The notes below the pieces were generated by a model. It had not been told where the DNA came from, did not search any database, and saw nothing but the letters and a program-made list of their open reading frames with translations. 64,000 nucleotides of DNA from JALYGJ01 sp963781705 (GTDB taxonomy: Bacteria > Chloroflexota > Limnocylindria > Limnocylindrales > CSP1-4), in the NCBI GenBank assembly GCA_963781705.1, contig CAWAGP010000010.1, positions 124,001 through 188,000 of the forward strand, in the 5' to 3' direction. A program made the translations under genes and the position numbers. The number at the start of each line of letters is the position of its first letter. The first letter of the stretch is position 1. Of the stretch, positions 49,462-58,994 are shown piece after piece.

Positions 49462-52400
49462 GAATCGCCTACACGCGCAGCGACCTACGCCGCTCGCTGC
49501 TGCTCGGTCTGCTCATGTCAGCGATAGTGCTCGCCCCGTTCAACCTGGCGGCCTCGGATGGCGACACCAACCCATCGCCTGCACCGTCGCCCACGGAGTC
49601 GGTCGGCCCTGTCGAAGTCTCACCCGGTCCGGCGCCGCCGGCGACCGCCTCTCCGCCCGCCACTTCCGAGCCGTCAGCATCGCCCGTCCCCTCGCCCGCC
49701 GTCAGCCCGGCGGGTGCCTCGGCGTCCCCGGACGGTTCGCCGTCGCCGGATCCGACGTCGCCGTCGCCCAGCCCGTCAGCAGGCTCGAGCGCGCTGCCGA
49801 CTTCGTCACCGACCGACGCGCCCACGCCGACGGCCACGCCAGCAGAAACGACTCCGCCGGATGATGGCCTGCCCTACCTCGTCCGCTTCACCTCCCAGGA
49901 CGCTTTCTCCCAGCGCCCCGACGTGCTCGGCGCGTACGGTGTGGCCGAGCAATCCAGCATTCCCGCGCTGCTAATGTCGAGCATCAGCGTGCCCAGCGCG
50001 ACGGCCTCCGCAGTGGTCGCGGCGTTGCGCGCCGATCCGCGCGTCGCTTCGGTCGAGAGCGATCACGAGCGCTCGGTCGAGGCGACCCCGACCGACCCGC
50101 GCTACCCCGAGCAGTGGGCGCTGGACAAGATCGGCTGGCCGCAGCTGTACAACAGCGTGTCGCTGGCCGGGCACGCCACAGTAGCCGTCCTCGATACCGG
50201 CGTCGATGCATCCCAGTCTGACCTGGCCGGAGCCCTCGTTGGCGGCGCCTCATTCGTCGATGGCGGCGCGGCCGACACCGACCCGAACGGCCACGGCACG
50301 TGGATGGCGGGCATCATCGCGGCAGCCGATGACAACGGCCTGGGCATCGCTGGTGTCGGTCTCAACGCCGTGCGCATCATGCCGGTGACGGTGATCGGCG
50401 CCGACGGCAGCGGGCGTGACAGCGACATCATCAGTGGTCTGGTGTACGCGGTGGACAGCGGCGCCGATGTCATCCTGATGGCCTTTTCGAGCACGGGCTA
50501 CTCGGCCGCCCTGCAGCAAGCGGTGAACTACGCGTGGGATCACAACGTAGTGGTGGTGGGCGCCGTGGGCAACGATGGCTCCAGCCAGATCACGTATCCA
50601 GCCGGCGACGCCGGTGTCATCGGGGTCTCGGCGACGGATCAGAACGACAACCTCTGGCCGTTCAGCAACACTGGTGCCGACGTCTTCCTGGGCGCTCCCG
50701 GCGACAGCATCCTGACCACTGCACCGGGTGGTGCGTACCAGACGATCAGCGGCACGTCAGCCGCGGCCGCCTACGTGGCTGGATCAGCGGCCCTGCTGCG
50801 CGCCGCAGACCCGAGCCTGTCCAACGGCGTGATCGTCGGCCGGCTCGCCCGCACTGCGGCGGCGGTGGGCTCGCAGTCGCAGACGGGTAACGGCCGCCTC
50901 GACCTGGCCCGCGCATGGTCGGACACGAGCATGGACCCCGTGCGCCCGGCCGGTGGCGGCGGTCCCTTCGTCGGCCCTTATCAGCCGCCCGCAGGCGACG
51001 GTGGGCCAACCTACACCCTTTCTGCCTCCGCCTGGTACGGCACGTCCGGCTGGAGCTACCGCAAGGCGATCGTCATCGACCACACCAAGGTGCCCTCGAC
51101 ACAGACCAGTTTCCCCGTGCTGATCAACCTGTCGTCAGATGCGGGTCTGGCGGCCAACGCGCAGTCGAATGGCAACGACATTCTCTTCACGGCCTCCGAC
51201 GGCACGACGAAGCTGGCTCACGAGATCGAGACCTACAACTCTTCGACCGGCGCGCTCGTCGCGTGGGTGAATGTTCCCAGCCTCTCCGGCTCGGCCGACA
51301 CGACGATCTACATGTACTACGGCAACCCATCCGCCTCGAATCAGCAGAACGGGACGGGCGTGTGGGACGCCAACTACAACGCCGTGTGGCACCTGCCGAA
51401 CGGCACATCGCTGTCGGTGACCGACTCGACCTCGAACGGCCGGAACGGAACCAACAACGGCGCGACCGCGACGACGGGCAAGATCGACGGCGGCGCGAAC
51501 TTCAGCGCCGGCAACGTGTACGTCAGCGTTCCGTCCGCGACGCTGCCTTCGTCCAACAACTACACCGCCTCCCTCTGGTTCAGGGCCACCCCCGGCCAGA
51601 AGGGCGTGCTCTTCAGCGAGCAGAACGCGGCCATTGACAGCACGCCGTCCGGCTGGGACCCAATGCTGTACGTGGATACGGGCGGCAAGCTCGAGGGGGG
51701 CGTCTACCCGAATCAGGGAATCACCTCTGCGAGCAGAGTCGACAGCGGCGCGTGGCACTACGCCGTACTCGTCGTCAACAAGACCGGCTCAAGCGTGACG
51801 CTGTACCTCGACGGATCGCTGGTGGGATCGGGGAGTCAATCGCCGGAGGGACCCTTCTCCACGGTCACGATCGGCGCCGGCTATGCCAACAACTGGCCCA
51901 ACACGCCCAGTATCGGTACGTTCTACTTCGGCGGCCAGATCGACGACGTGCGCGTCTCGAGCTCTGCGACCGCCCGTTCGCCGAACTGGATCACGACCGA
52001 GTGGAACAGCCAGAACTCTCCGGGCACGTTCTACTCGCTGGGCAGCGTCGAGACGCCCGACACGACACCGCCGACGCACTCGCTGGGCGTCAGCTCGGGC
52101 ACGCGGCCCGACCTTCAATACTGGAACTCGGCCACCAGCACGCTCTACTACAACCCGGCCGCGACCGGCTCGTTCACCATCACCGACTCGCCCGCCGACC
52201 CACAGTCTGACGTCGTGTCGGACGCATTCCCGGGGGTCAACGGCACCACCAACGAGATCCTGGCCGACAGCCCGGTGCTCTACTGGCGCCTGGGCGAGAC
52301 GTCGGGAACGACTGCTGCCGACTCCTCGTCCGCGGGCAACAACAACGGCACGTACACGGGCGGTTACACGCTGGGCCAGACGGGGGCGCTGAGCGGCGAT

Positions 52401-55400
52401 CCAGACAAGGCCGTGAGACTGAACGGTTCCAGCGGCTACGTCCAGCGCTCCTCGCCGAACGGCCTTCCGACGGGCAGCTCCGCGCGCTCTGTCGAGGTCT
52501 GGTTCAAGACCACCTCGACGGCGCAGCAGGCGCTGTTCAGCTACGGCTCGCTGGGCACCGACCACGAGTTCACCCTGTTTGTGAACAACAGCACTCAGCT
52601 GTTCGCCTGGCAGTGGGGTGACGACTGGTACGTCACGACGCCGTACTCGATCACCGACGGCAACTGGCACCAGGTGGTCGAGACGTACAACGGCTCGCAG
52701 ATCACGATCTATCTCGACGGCGTGGCGCTCGCGTCGTCGACGAGGGCGCTGAACACCGTCATGAATGCGTGCGGGAGCGGCGCGGGCTCGTGCTTCACGG
52801 CCGGCTACGCGACGCCGTCTGGGGACACAAACTCCGGCAAGCCCTTCAACGGCACGATCGACGACGTCGCCGTCTTCAATACGGCCATCAACTCGGCGCG
52901 GATACTTGCGCACTATTCCGCCGCTGCGACAGCGCCCGCCCCCTCCGGCTTCTCCGGCAGCTCGCTTACCGACACCGCCAGCCCGTGGCAGTCGGCCACG
53001 CACACCTTCACCTCGGCCAACGCCTCCGCCCCTTCGTCGGAAACGGTCACCGCCACGAACGGAGTTGGGCTCCAGTCGACGGCCAGTGTCACTTTCGTGC
53101 GTGACGTGACGGCGCCCACCGGCCAATCGATCGCGCTCGTCGGCGGGCCGGTCTACTCGTCGGCGTCGGTCCCGCTGTCCATCTCGTGGGCCTCCGACGC
53201 CGGCGCCGGCTTGAATGCCTCGAGCGAGGTCGTCCAGCGCGCATCGGCCACGCTCACCGGCGGCACGTGCGGCACATTCGGCTCGTTCATTGCGGTCACG
53301 CTGTCAGGCGGCGCCGACACGACCGTCGGCTGGAATACCTGCTACCGCTACCGCGTGCAGGTGTCCGACAACGTCGGCAACCAGGCGACCTCGTCCAACT
53401 CGGCCGACGCCCGGGTAGCAGATACCGCCTCGCCGACGGTCTCGATCACCGCGCCCGCGGATGGCTCATCGATCCAGAACGGCCAGGCATTGACGGCGTC
53501 CGCGTCAGACACGGAATCGGGCGTCGCGTCGGTCGCTTACCGCTACTGCAGCGGCTGGTCGTGTGCGTGGGCGTCCGGTACGACGATCGGCTCGGCCACC
53601 ACCTCGCCGTACAGCGTGACCTGGAGCTCGCAGCCGGCCAACGGCTCATACACGATCGTGGCCCGCGCCACCGACAACGCCGGCAACACGGCCGATGCCA
53701 CCGTCACCGTGGTTGTTGCCAATGGCGGGGGCGGCTCGATCGGGTACGACGCGACCGCCTCCACGAACGACCCGAGCGCGACATCGCTCTCCTGGTCGCA
53801 TACCGTGGCCAACCAGTCGAACCGCGTCCTCATCGTGGGCGTAACGACGGAGAACACGAGCACCAGCTGCCAGGCGACCAGTGTGACCTACAACGGCACC
53901 GCCCTGACGCAGATCACCCAGGCCCTGGTCACCGGCTCGTACGAAGAATGCTCGAGCCTGTGGTACCTGCTCCACCCTGCGACCGGCACGCACACCGTGG
54001 CCGTCGCACTCCAGGGCTCGATCGGCGCCACCGGCGGATCGGTCTCCTTGTACAACGTCAAGCAGGCCGCGCCGGACGCTTACAACTCGGGCACCAACTC
54101 GAGCGGCATCTCCTCGACCAGCGTGACCACTTTGGCCGCTAACTCTTGGGTCGTCGACGTCTACGCGAGCGGCAACAACATTGGCGACCTGGCAGCGGCT
54201 TCGGGGCAGATCCAGCTCTACGCGCGCGATGGTGGCAGTGGCACGACCGCGTCGGGCGGCATGAGCTATCGGGTCAGGGCAAGCCCGGGCGCCCAGACCA
54301 TGACTTGGACGCACACCGGCGAGAACCGCAGCACCGAGATCGCCGCTGCCTTCGCCCCGATCACGGACACGACCCCGCCGACCAGCTCGCTCTCGTTCAC
54401 CGAAGGCACCAGTCCCGGCACGCAGTACGAGGTTGCCACCGGCGCCCATGCCTGGACCTACTACTACAACCCGTCAACCACGACCACCTTCACCATGACC
54501 GATACCGCATCCGACTCGGGCACCGGCGTGGCCATGGTCGAGTTCCCGGGCCTATCGACCACCGGCTTCACGGGCACCGGCGTTCAGGACACCTCGGCGC
54601 CCTACAACTCGAACACCTACACCGTGACCGCCGCCAACACCAGCGCGCCGAGTGCGCGCACCGTCAACGTCTTCGACAACGCGGGCAACGTGACCCAGGA
54701 GACGATCACGTTCGTGCGCGACACGACTGGCCCTACCGTCAGCGTCGCGCTCTCGGGTGGGCCGTGGTACGCGACAGCCTCCGTGCCGCTGACGCCATCG
54801 GCCAGCGATGGCCAGTCGGGCGTTGCCTCGGTGCAGGTCCAGCGCGACTCGGCCACGCTGTCGAATGGCGTGTGCGGCACGTTCAGCGGCTCGTGGTCGA
54901 ACGTGACCCTGTCCGGCGGCGCCGACACGACGGTCGCCTCCGGCAACTGCTACCGCTACCGCTACGTGGCGACCGACAACGTCGGCAACCAGGCGACGTC
55001 GACGCAGAGCGCCGATGCCAAGATCGATACCACCGCGCCGAGCGCGCCCAGCCTTACCTACTCGGGAATGACCAACATGAGCGCCACGGGCAACGTGTTG
55101 TACTACCGGCCGGGCGTTGCCGGTGGTTTCACCGTCACGGCGTCGTCCAGCGACGCTCAGTCGGGGATCGCCAGCTACACGTTCCCGACCCTGCCGGCCG
55201 GCTGGTCGGTCTCCGGCACGGGGGCCAGCCGCAGCTGGACGTACACTGCCAACCCGACCGGCCCGAGCGGCAGCCAGAACGTCACTGCCACCAACAACAG
55301 CGGCATCGCGTCGAGCGTGGCATCGTTCACGATCACCGGTGACTCGACCGCGCCAACCGGCCAGACAGTGACGATCGCCGGTGGCTACTACACGACCGCG

Positions 55401-57020
55401 TCGGTTCCGCTCACGCTCGCTAACGGCACCGATGCGGGCTCGGGCATCGACCTTGCCAGCGGCGTGGTGAAGCGGGCCAGCGCGACTCTGTCGGGCGGCA
55501 CGTGCGGAACGTTTGGTAGCTACGCCACGGTGACCCTGGTGGGTGGCGCGGACACGAGCGTGTCGAGCGGCCACTGCTATCGGTACCAGTACTACGTCGC
55601 CGACATGGTCGGCAACCAGAGCGCCGCCAGCGCTGCCTCGGCCGATGCCAAGATCGACACCAATGCGCCGAGCGCGACCAACGATTCCTACTCAGCCAAC
55701 GAAGACACGACACTCAACGTCAGCGCGCCCGGCGTGCTGGCCAACGACACCGACGCTGAGAACGGCGCGCTGACCGCCAGCCTGGTGGCCACCGTGAGCC
55801 ACGGATCGCTGACGCTGAACAGCAACGGCTCCTTCAGCTACACGCCGGCCGCCAACTACAACGGCTCGGACTCGTTCATGTATCGCGCCAACGACGGCGC
55901 CTGGAACTCCAATACGGCGACCGTGACGATCAGCGTCAGCGCGGTCAACGACGCACCGGTGAACACGGTTCCGGGCAGCCAGTCGACCGGCGTCAACACG
56001 CCGATCACCTTCTCCAGCGGCTTCGTCAACCCGATCTCCATCAGCGACATCGACGCCGGCGCGAACCCGGTGCAGGTAACGCTGACCGCGACGAACGGCA
56101 CAATCACTCTGGCAAGCGTCGCCGGGTTGTCCTTCTCGGTTGGCGACGGCACCGCCGACGCCGCGATGACCTTCACCGGCACCATCGTGGCAATCAACGC
56201 GGCGATGAACGGTATGAGCCTCGCGCCGACTACCAACTTCACCGGCACGGCCACGCTCCAGATCGTGACCAGCGACCAGGGCTGGACGGGTACCGGCGGC
56301 GCGCTGAGCGACACGGACAGCGTCTCGATCAGCGTCGTCAACACGCCGCCGACCGCCAATGCCGACGCGTACTCAACGACCCAGGGCAACCAGCTGGTCA
56401 TCTCCGGACCGGGCGTGCTTGCCAACGACACCGATCCCGATTTGCAGGCACTGACCGTGCAGTCACCGCGGCCCACCAGCGGCCCGTCTCACGGAAGCCT
56501 GACGCTGAATGCCGACGGATCGTTCAGCTACACGCCGGATGCCGGCTTCACCGGCACCGACTCGTTCACCTACAAGACGACCGACGGCATGGCCGACTCG
56601 GCCGCAGCGACGGTCACGATCACCGTCACCACGACGGCGTACGTCTCGAGCTCGGGCTGGTCGTCCAGCTTCTCGAGCTCGCGTTACCTCGAGTTCAGCT
56701 TCCCGGCATATGTGCCCGCTGGGGCCACGGTCGAGGGCGCCACGTTCCGCCACTCGTACCGTTCGTATGCGGGTGGCACCACCTGCTACTACATCGAGGT
56801 CTACAGCGGCGGGTCGCTGATCGGTACCCACGGCAGCACTGGCTCTCCCGTGTCGTGCAACTCAGGCACCGGCTTCGTCACCGACACGATCTCGCTTCCT
56901 GAGATCAACACCGTCGCCCGCGCCAACGACGTCACCGTTCGGATCTATGTCAGCAACTCCGCCGGCGGGCGCTCCGAGCACAGCCTGGCGACGGTCGGCA
57001 TCACCTACTGGCTCGGCTAA
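49458..57020 (+). CDS. Giant secreted subtilisin-like protease with LamG, Ig-like and cadherin-like modules
   Basis: A 2520-residue exported protein. Order: signal/anchor (~10-32); Ser/Pro-rich linker (~35-136); inhibitor-I9-like propeptide (~137-225); peptidase S8 domain with Asp246 (AVLDTGVD), His279 (GHGTW), oxyanion Asn (VGNDGS) and Ser434 (SGTSAAAA); DUF2341 (~525-648, WSYRKAIVID); two LamG-like lectin domains (~648-861, ~933-1158); Ig-like and Big modules; a ~210-residue beta domain (~1425-1636); three ~100-residue repeats with a Cys pair; two cadherin-like VCBS-type repeats (~2075-2165, ~2295-2395, LANDTD motifs); and a C-terminal ~125-residue domain shared with the upstream gene. No LPxTG or obvious C-terminal anchor. 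ATG 49458 overlaps the previous stop. Probably an adhesive or polymer-degrading surface protease; the triad is intact. Confidence 0.85.
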   Translation: MRIAYTRSDLRRSLLLGLLMSAIVLAPFNLAASDGDTNPSPAPSPTESVGPVEVSPGPAPPATASPPATSEPSASPVPSPAVSPAGASASPDGSPSPDPTSPSPSPSAGSSALPTSSPTDAPTPTATPAETTPPDDGLPYLVRFTSQDAFSQRPDVLGAYGVAEQSSIPALLMSSISVPSATASAVVAALRADPRVASVESDHERSVEATPTDPRYPEQWALDKIGWPQLYNSVSLAGHATVAVLDTGVDASQSDLAGALVGGASFVDGGAADTDPNGHGTWMAGIIAAADDNGLGIAGVGLNAVRIMPVTVIGADGSGRDSDIISGLVYAVDSGADVILMAFSSTGYSAALQQAVNYAWDHNVVVVGAVGNDGSSQITYPAGDAGVIGVSATDQNDNLWPFSNTGADVFLGAPGDSILTTAPGGAYQTISGTSAAAAYVAGSAALLRAADPSLSNGVIVGRLARTAAAVGSQSQTGNGRLDLARAWSDTSMDPVRPAGGGGPFVGPYQPPAGDGGPTYTLSASAWYGTSGWSYRKAIVIDHTKVPSTQTSFPVLINLSSDAGLAANAQSNGNDILFTASDGTTKLAHEIETYNSSTGALVAWVNVPSLSGSADTTIYMYYGNPSASNQQNGTGVWDANYNAVWHLPNGTSLSVTDSTSNGRNGTNNGATATTGKIDGGANFSAGNVYVSVPSATLPSSNNYTASLWFRATPGQKGVLFSEQNAAIDSTPSGWDPMLYVDTGGKLEGGVYPNQGITSASRVDSGAWHYAVLVVNKTGSSVTLYLDGSLVGSGSQSPEGPFSTVTIGAGYANNWPNTPSIGTFYFGGQIDDVRVSSSATARSPNWITTEWNSQNSPGTFYSLGSVETPDTTPPTHSLGVSSGTRPDLQYWNSATSTLYYNPAATGSFTITDSPADPQSDVVSDAFPGVNGTTNEILADSPVLYWRLGETSGTTAADSSSAGNNNGTYTGGYTLGQTGALSGDPDKAVRLNGSSGYVQRSSPNGLPTGSSARSVEVWFKTTSTAQQALFSYGSLGTDHEFTLFVNNSTQLFAWQWGDDWYVTTPYSITDGNWHQVVETYNGSQITIYLDGVALASSTRALNTVMNACGSGAGSCFTAGYATPSGDTNSGKPFNGTIDDVAVFNTAINSARILAHYSAAATAPAPSGFSGSSLTDTASPWQSATHTFTSANASAPSSETVTATNGVGLQSTASVTFVRDVTAPTGQSIALVGGPVYSSASVPLSISWASDAGAGLNASSEVVQRASATLTGGTCGTFGSFIAVTLSGGADTTVGWNTCYRYRVQVSDNVGNQATSSNSADARVADTASPTVSITAPADGSSIQNGQALTASASDTESGVASVAYRYCSGWSCAWASGTTIGSATTSPYSVTWSSQPANGSYTIVARATDNAGNTADATVTVVVANGGGGSIGYDATASTNDPSATSLSWSHTVANQSNRVLIVGVTTENTSTSCQATSVTYNGTALTQITQALVTGSYEECSSLWYLLHPATGTHTVAVALQGSIGATGGSVSLYNVKQAAPDAYNSGTNSSGISSTSVTTLAANSWVVDVYASGNNIGDLAAASGQIQLYARDGGSGTTASGGMSYRVRASPGAQTMTWTHTGENRSTEIAAAFAPITDTTPPTSSLSFTEGTSPGTQYEVATGAHAWTYYYNPSTTTTFTMTDTASDSGTGVAMVEFPGLSTTGFTGTGVQDTSAPYNSNTYTVTAANTSAPSARTVNVFDNAGNVTQETITFVRDTTGPTVSVALSGGPWYATASVPLTPSASDGQSGVASVQVQRDSATLSNGVCGTFSGSWSNVTLSGGADTTVASGNCYRYRYVATDNVGNQATSTQSADAKIDTTAPSAPSLTYSGMTNMSATGNVLYYRPGVAGGFTVTASSSDAQSGIASYTFPTLPAGWSVSGTGASRSWTYTANPTGPSGSQNVTATNNSGIASSVASFTITGDSTAPTGQTVTIAGGYYTTASVPLTLANGTDAGSGIDLASGVVKRASATLSGGTCGTFGSYATVTLVGGADTSVSSGHCYRYQYYVADMVGNQSAASAASADAKIDTNAPSATNDSYSANEDTTLNVSAPGVLANDTDAENGALTASLVATVSHGSLTLNSNGSFSYTPAANYNGSDSFMYRANDGAWNSNTATVTISVSAVNDAPVNTVPGSQSTGVNTPITFSSGFVNPISISDIDAGANPVQVTLTATNGTITLASVAGLSFSVGDGTADAAMTFTGTIVAINAAMNGMSLAPTTNFTGTATLQIVTSDQGWTGTGGALSDTDSVSISVVNTPPTANADAYSTTQGNQLVISGPGVLANDTDPDLQALTVQSPRPTSGPSHGSLTLNADGSFSYTPDAGFTGTDSFTYKTTDGMADSAAATVTITVTTTAYVSSSGWSSSFSSSRYLEFSFPAYVPAGATVEGATFRHSYRSYAGGTTCYYIEVYSGGSLIGTHGSTGSPVSCNSGTGFVTDTISLPEINTVARANDVTVRIYVSNSAGGRSEHSLATVGITYWLG
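53108..55655 (+). repeat. Three copies of a ~100-residue disulfide module inside the giant gene
   Basis: Copies at about 53108-53410, 54720-55025 and 55340-55655. Each has an APT/GPT opening, ASVPL, RASATL or RDSATL, CGTF, SGGADT or VGGADT, CYRY, VGNQ and SADA(K/R). The two conserved cysteines (CGTF and CYRY) probably pair. Confidence 0.75.
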
Positions 57021-57398
57021 GCGGTTGATGCTTACCCGTCGTTTCGGCGGTCCACGGCGCGAGGAACGCGCCGTCGCGTCGATCTGCGCCGTGAGGTTCC
57101 CCGAGCAGAACGCGCCCTAGAGCTGTGCCGCCGCCGCGGCACAGCTGCTCCCTCCGTAGTCCCAGTGCGGGCTCCGCAGATGTTCGGTGTTCATGACCCG
57201 GCCGAGTTGCTGTTGTGCGGGGCCGCCATCGATCAAGCTGACGGTAGCGCCCTGCGTGAAGTCAGCGACGACCTCGTTGGTCTGCTGGCATGACGAGTCG
57301 AACACGGCGAGTCTGGCATTCCTTGAGACTCACCCGTTTCCGCGTCTGGCACTGATGCTCGGCCGGGTTCCGCGAGTCTGTCTCTGCCTCGCGCGCGC
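57021..57398. other. 378-base gap between convergent giant and TadG genes
   Basis: Holds a strong terminator-like hairpin (57121-57146). A 62-codon leftward frame (57117-57305) is open but its last codons are the hairpin itself and I see no start signal; I leave it as non-coding. Confidence 0.5.
57121..57146. terminator. Bidirectional terminator-like hairpin
   Basis: AGCTGTGCCGC (57121-57131), loop CGCC, GCGGCACAGCT (57136-57146): a perfect 11-base stem about 100 bases past the giant gene's stop and between convergent genes. No T-tract. Confidence 0.65.
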
Positions 57399-58994
57399 CT
57401 AGGGAACCAGGTGGACGGGGTTGCCCCTGATCGATACCGCCCAGGTGGTCGTGTCGTTGCCCGCAGCGCTGATGTCGTATTGCACTTGCCACCAGCCGGC
57501 CTCGGTCTCGCCGGGCGGCTTGAGCGTGTCGGAGCCCTGACCGTAATTGTTGGGCAGCGACACCAGGATGGCTATCCAGGAGTTGTTGAACAGGTTGTTG
57601 CCACCAACGGCCGTCTGCAGCGAAGTTACGTTGGTGCCGCTGCGGCCGTTGTCCGCCGTGTAGCTGAACGTTGCATCGATGTAACCAGTGTTGGTCGGGC
57701 GCTTGATGCGCAAGGTCGCGTTCCCACCCACATCACCGGGGTCGAACAGGTCGATCTCCATCGTCTTGCCCGCGTTGACCGCATCGATCTGGGCCAGATA
57801 GAACAGTGAGGTGTTGCCGTCGAGGTTGTTGTAGAGCGCCATTCGTGTCGTGCCGTACACGCGCGGTACGACCGAGCCGGCCGAGACGGCCTGGATGCCG
57901 AACATGTTCTCGGCGTTGGTATTGATGTTGTTGCTGCTGCTCGTGGTGACTTGCAGGCGGTAGGTGCCCGGCGCCAGTTTCTGCGCCATCTTGTACCAGC
58001 CGTTATGGTCGGAATCGCTCGAACAGTCGGCAGAGCCAGAGCCGTCATAGCCGCCGTCGGAATACCTTCCGTCGCCCGTATAGGCGCTGCTCTTGTCGAC
58101 CGTGTTCTGGTTGGCGAAACGATTGCCAGTGTCGGCGACAATGAAATCGTCGCTGGTGTCGAACGGTGTGCCGCGCGTGTTCCACAGGATGTAGTCGGTC
58201 GTAACCGGCATGCCGCCGGTACCGATCCAGTGATCGCCGGTGCCGAGATATGAGCCGCTTGGGCTGTGGCCGACGGCACAGAAGCCTGCATCGTAGAGAA
58301 AGACCCGGCCGTTGTTCCCGTAGATGTCGATGGTGTAGTCGTAGCCGTGCGGGTCGTACTGGACGTTTGGCGCGCTGCCGTCGTTCTGGGGCGAAAAGGC
58401 GTCGCCATTTGCGCGCTGACCGCCGCGTGTCAGAACAGCGGACCAGAAGCCTTGCGACCCGAGCGGGTTCGACCCCTTGGCGCCGGGCGCCTTGTTGACG
58501 CCCTTGGTTTGCGGCACGCCGTTCTTCATCGAGACCTGCTGGTAGATGCCCAGGTAACTCTGCGGGCTGCCCATCGGCACGGGCAGCGAGTACTCCGCCT
58601 TGGATGTCTCGGTGACCGTGATCTGGTTCATGCCGAACAGGCGCGCGAAGAACGTCTCCACCGGCGTTGAAATCGTCACGTCGAGCTGGCGCGGGTTGTT
58701 TGCGTTCTGCACTGTCGCGACATGGGTGGTGCCGCCGTCGGCGTAGCCGTTCTTGGCCGCCTCGGCGCGTGCCGTCGTATACGCCGACGAGGGGTCGCCG
58801 GGCAGGTAGATGACGCCGGCCAGGGCCGCCGCATCGGCCGCCCGCTGGACCTTCAGCGCACTCGACCAGAACCACGAGATGTCGATCACGATCGCGACCA
58901 TGCCGGTGATCACGAACAGCGACAGCGCGAACAGCGCCAGAACCTGGCCGCGTTCGCGCCGGTCTCCGGATCCGCCTCGTTCTCGCCGACTCAT
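57399..58994 (-). CDS. TadG-like pilus assembly protein with large extracellular region
   Basis: A 531-residue protein of the TadG/Flp-associated group. Residues ~15-60 carry RRERGQVLALFALSLFVITGMVAIVIDISW, the hydrophobic N-terminal segment (Tad_N-like), followed by KVQRAADAAALAG. The rest is extracellular and contains a C-terminal beta-rich region (YRLQVTTSSS..., ~325-531) resembling prepeptidase-type domains. ATG 58994 overlaps the TadE stop as ATGA; the frame extending to 59162 is antisense to TadE. The TadA/B/C secretion machinery is not in the window. Confidence 0.8.
   Translation of the reverse strand: MSRRERGGSGDRRERGQVLALFALSLFVITGMVAIVIDISWFWSSALKVQRAADAAALAGVIYLPGDPSSAYTTARAEAAKNGYADGGTTHVATVQNANNPRQLDVTISTPVETFFARLFGMNQITVTETSKAEYSLPVPMGSPQSYLGIYQQVSMKNGVPQTKGVNKAPGAKGSNPLGSQGFWSAVLTRGGQRANGDAFSPQNDGSAPNVQYDPHGYDYTIDIYGNNGRVFLYDAGFCAVGHSPSGSYLGTGDHWIGTGGMPVTTDYILWNTRGTPFDTSDDFIVADTGNRFANQNTVDKSSAYTGDGRYSDGGYDGSGSADCSSDSDHNGWYKMAQKLAPGTYRLQVTTSSSNNINTNAENMFGIQAVSAGSVVPRVYGTTRMALYNNLDGNTSLFYLAQIDAVNAGKTMEIDLFDPGDVGGNATLRIKRPTNTGYIDATFSYTADNGRSGTNVTSLQTAVGGNNLFNNSWIAILVSLPNNYGQGSDTLKPPGETEAGWWQVQYDISAAGNDTTTWAVSIRGNPVHLVP

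Noticed and set aside
51789..53126. 445-codon antisense frame inside the giant gene
   Set aside because: Rich in Arg/Gly/Ala with no domain or start signal; the opposite strand carries clear LamG domains.
57117..57305. 62-codon leftward frame
   Set aside because: Its end is a perfect terminator-like hairpin, and it has no ribosome site, -10 box or recognisable domain.
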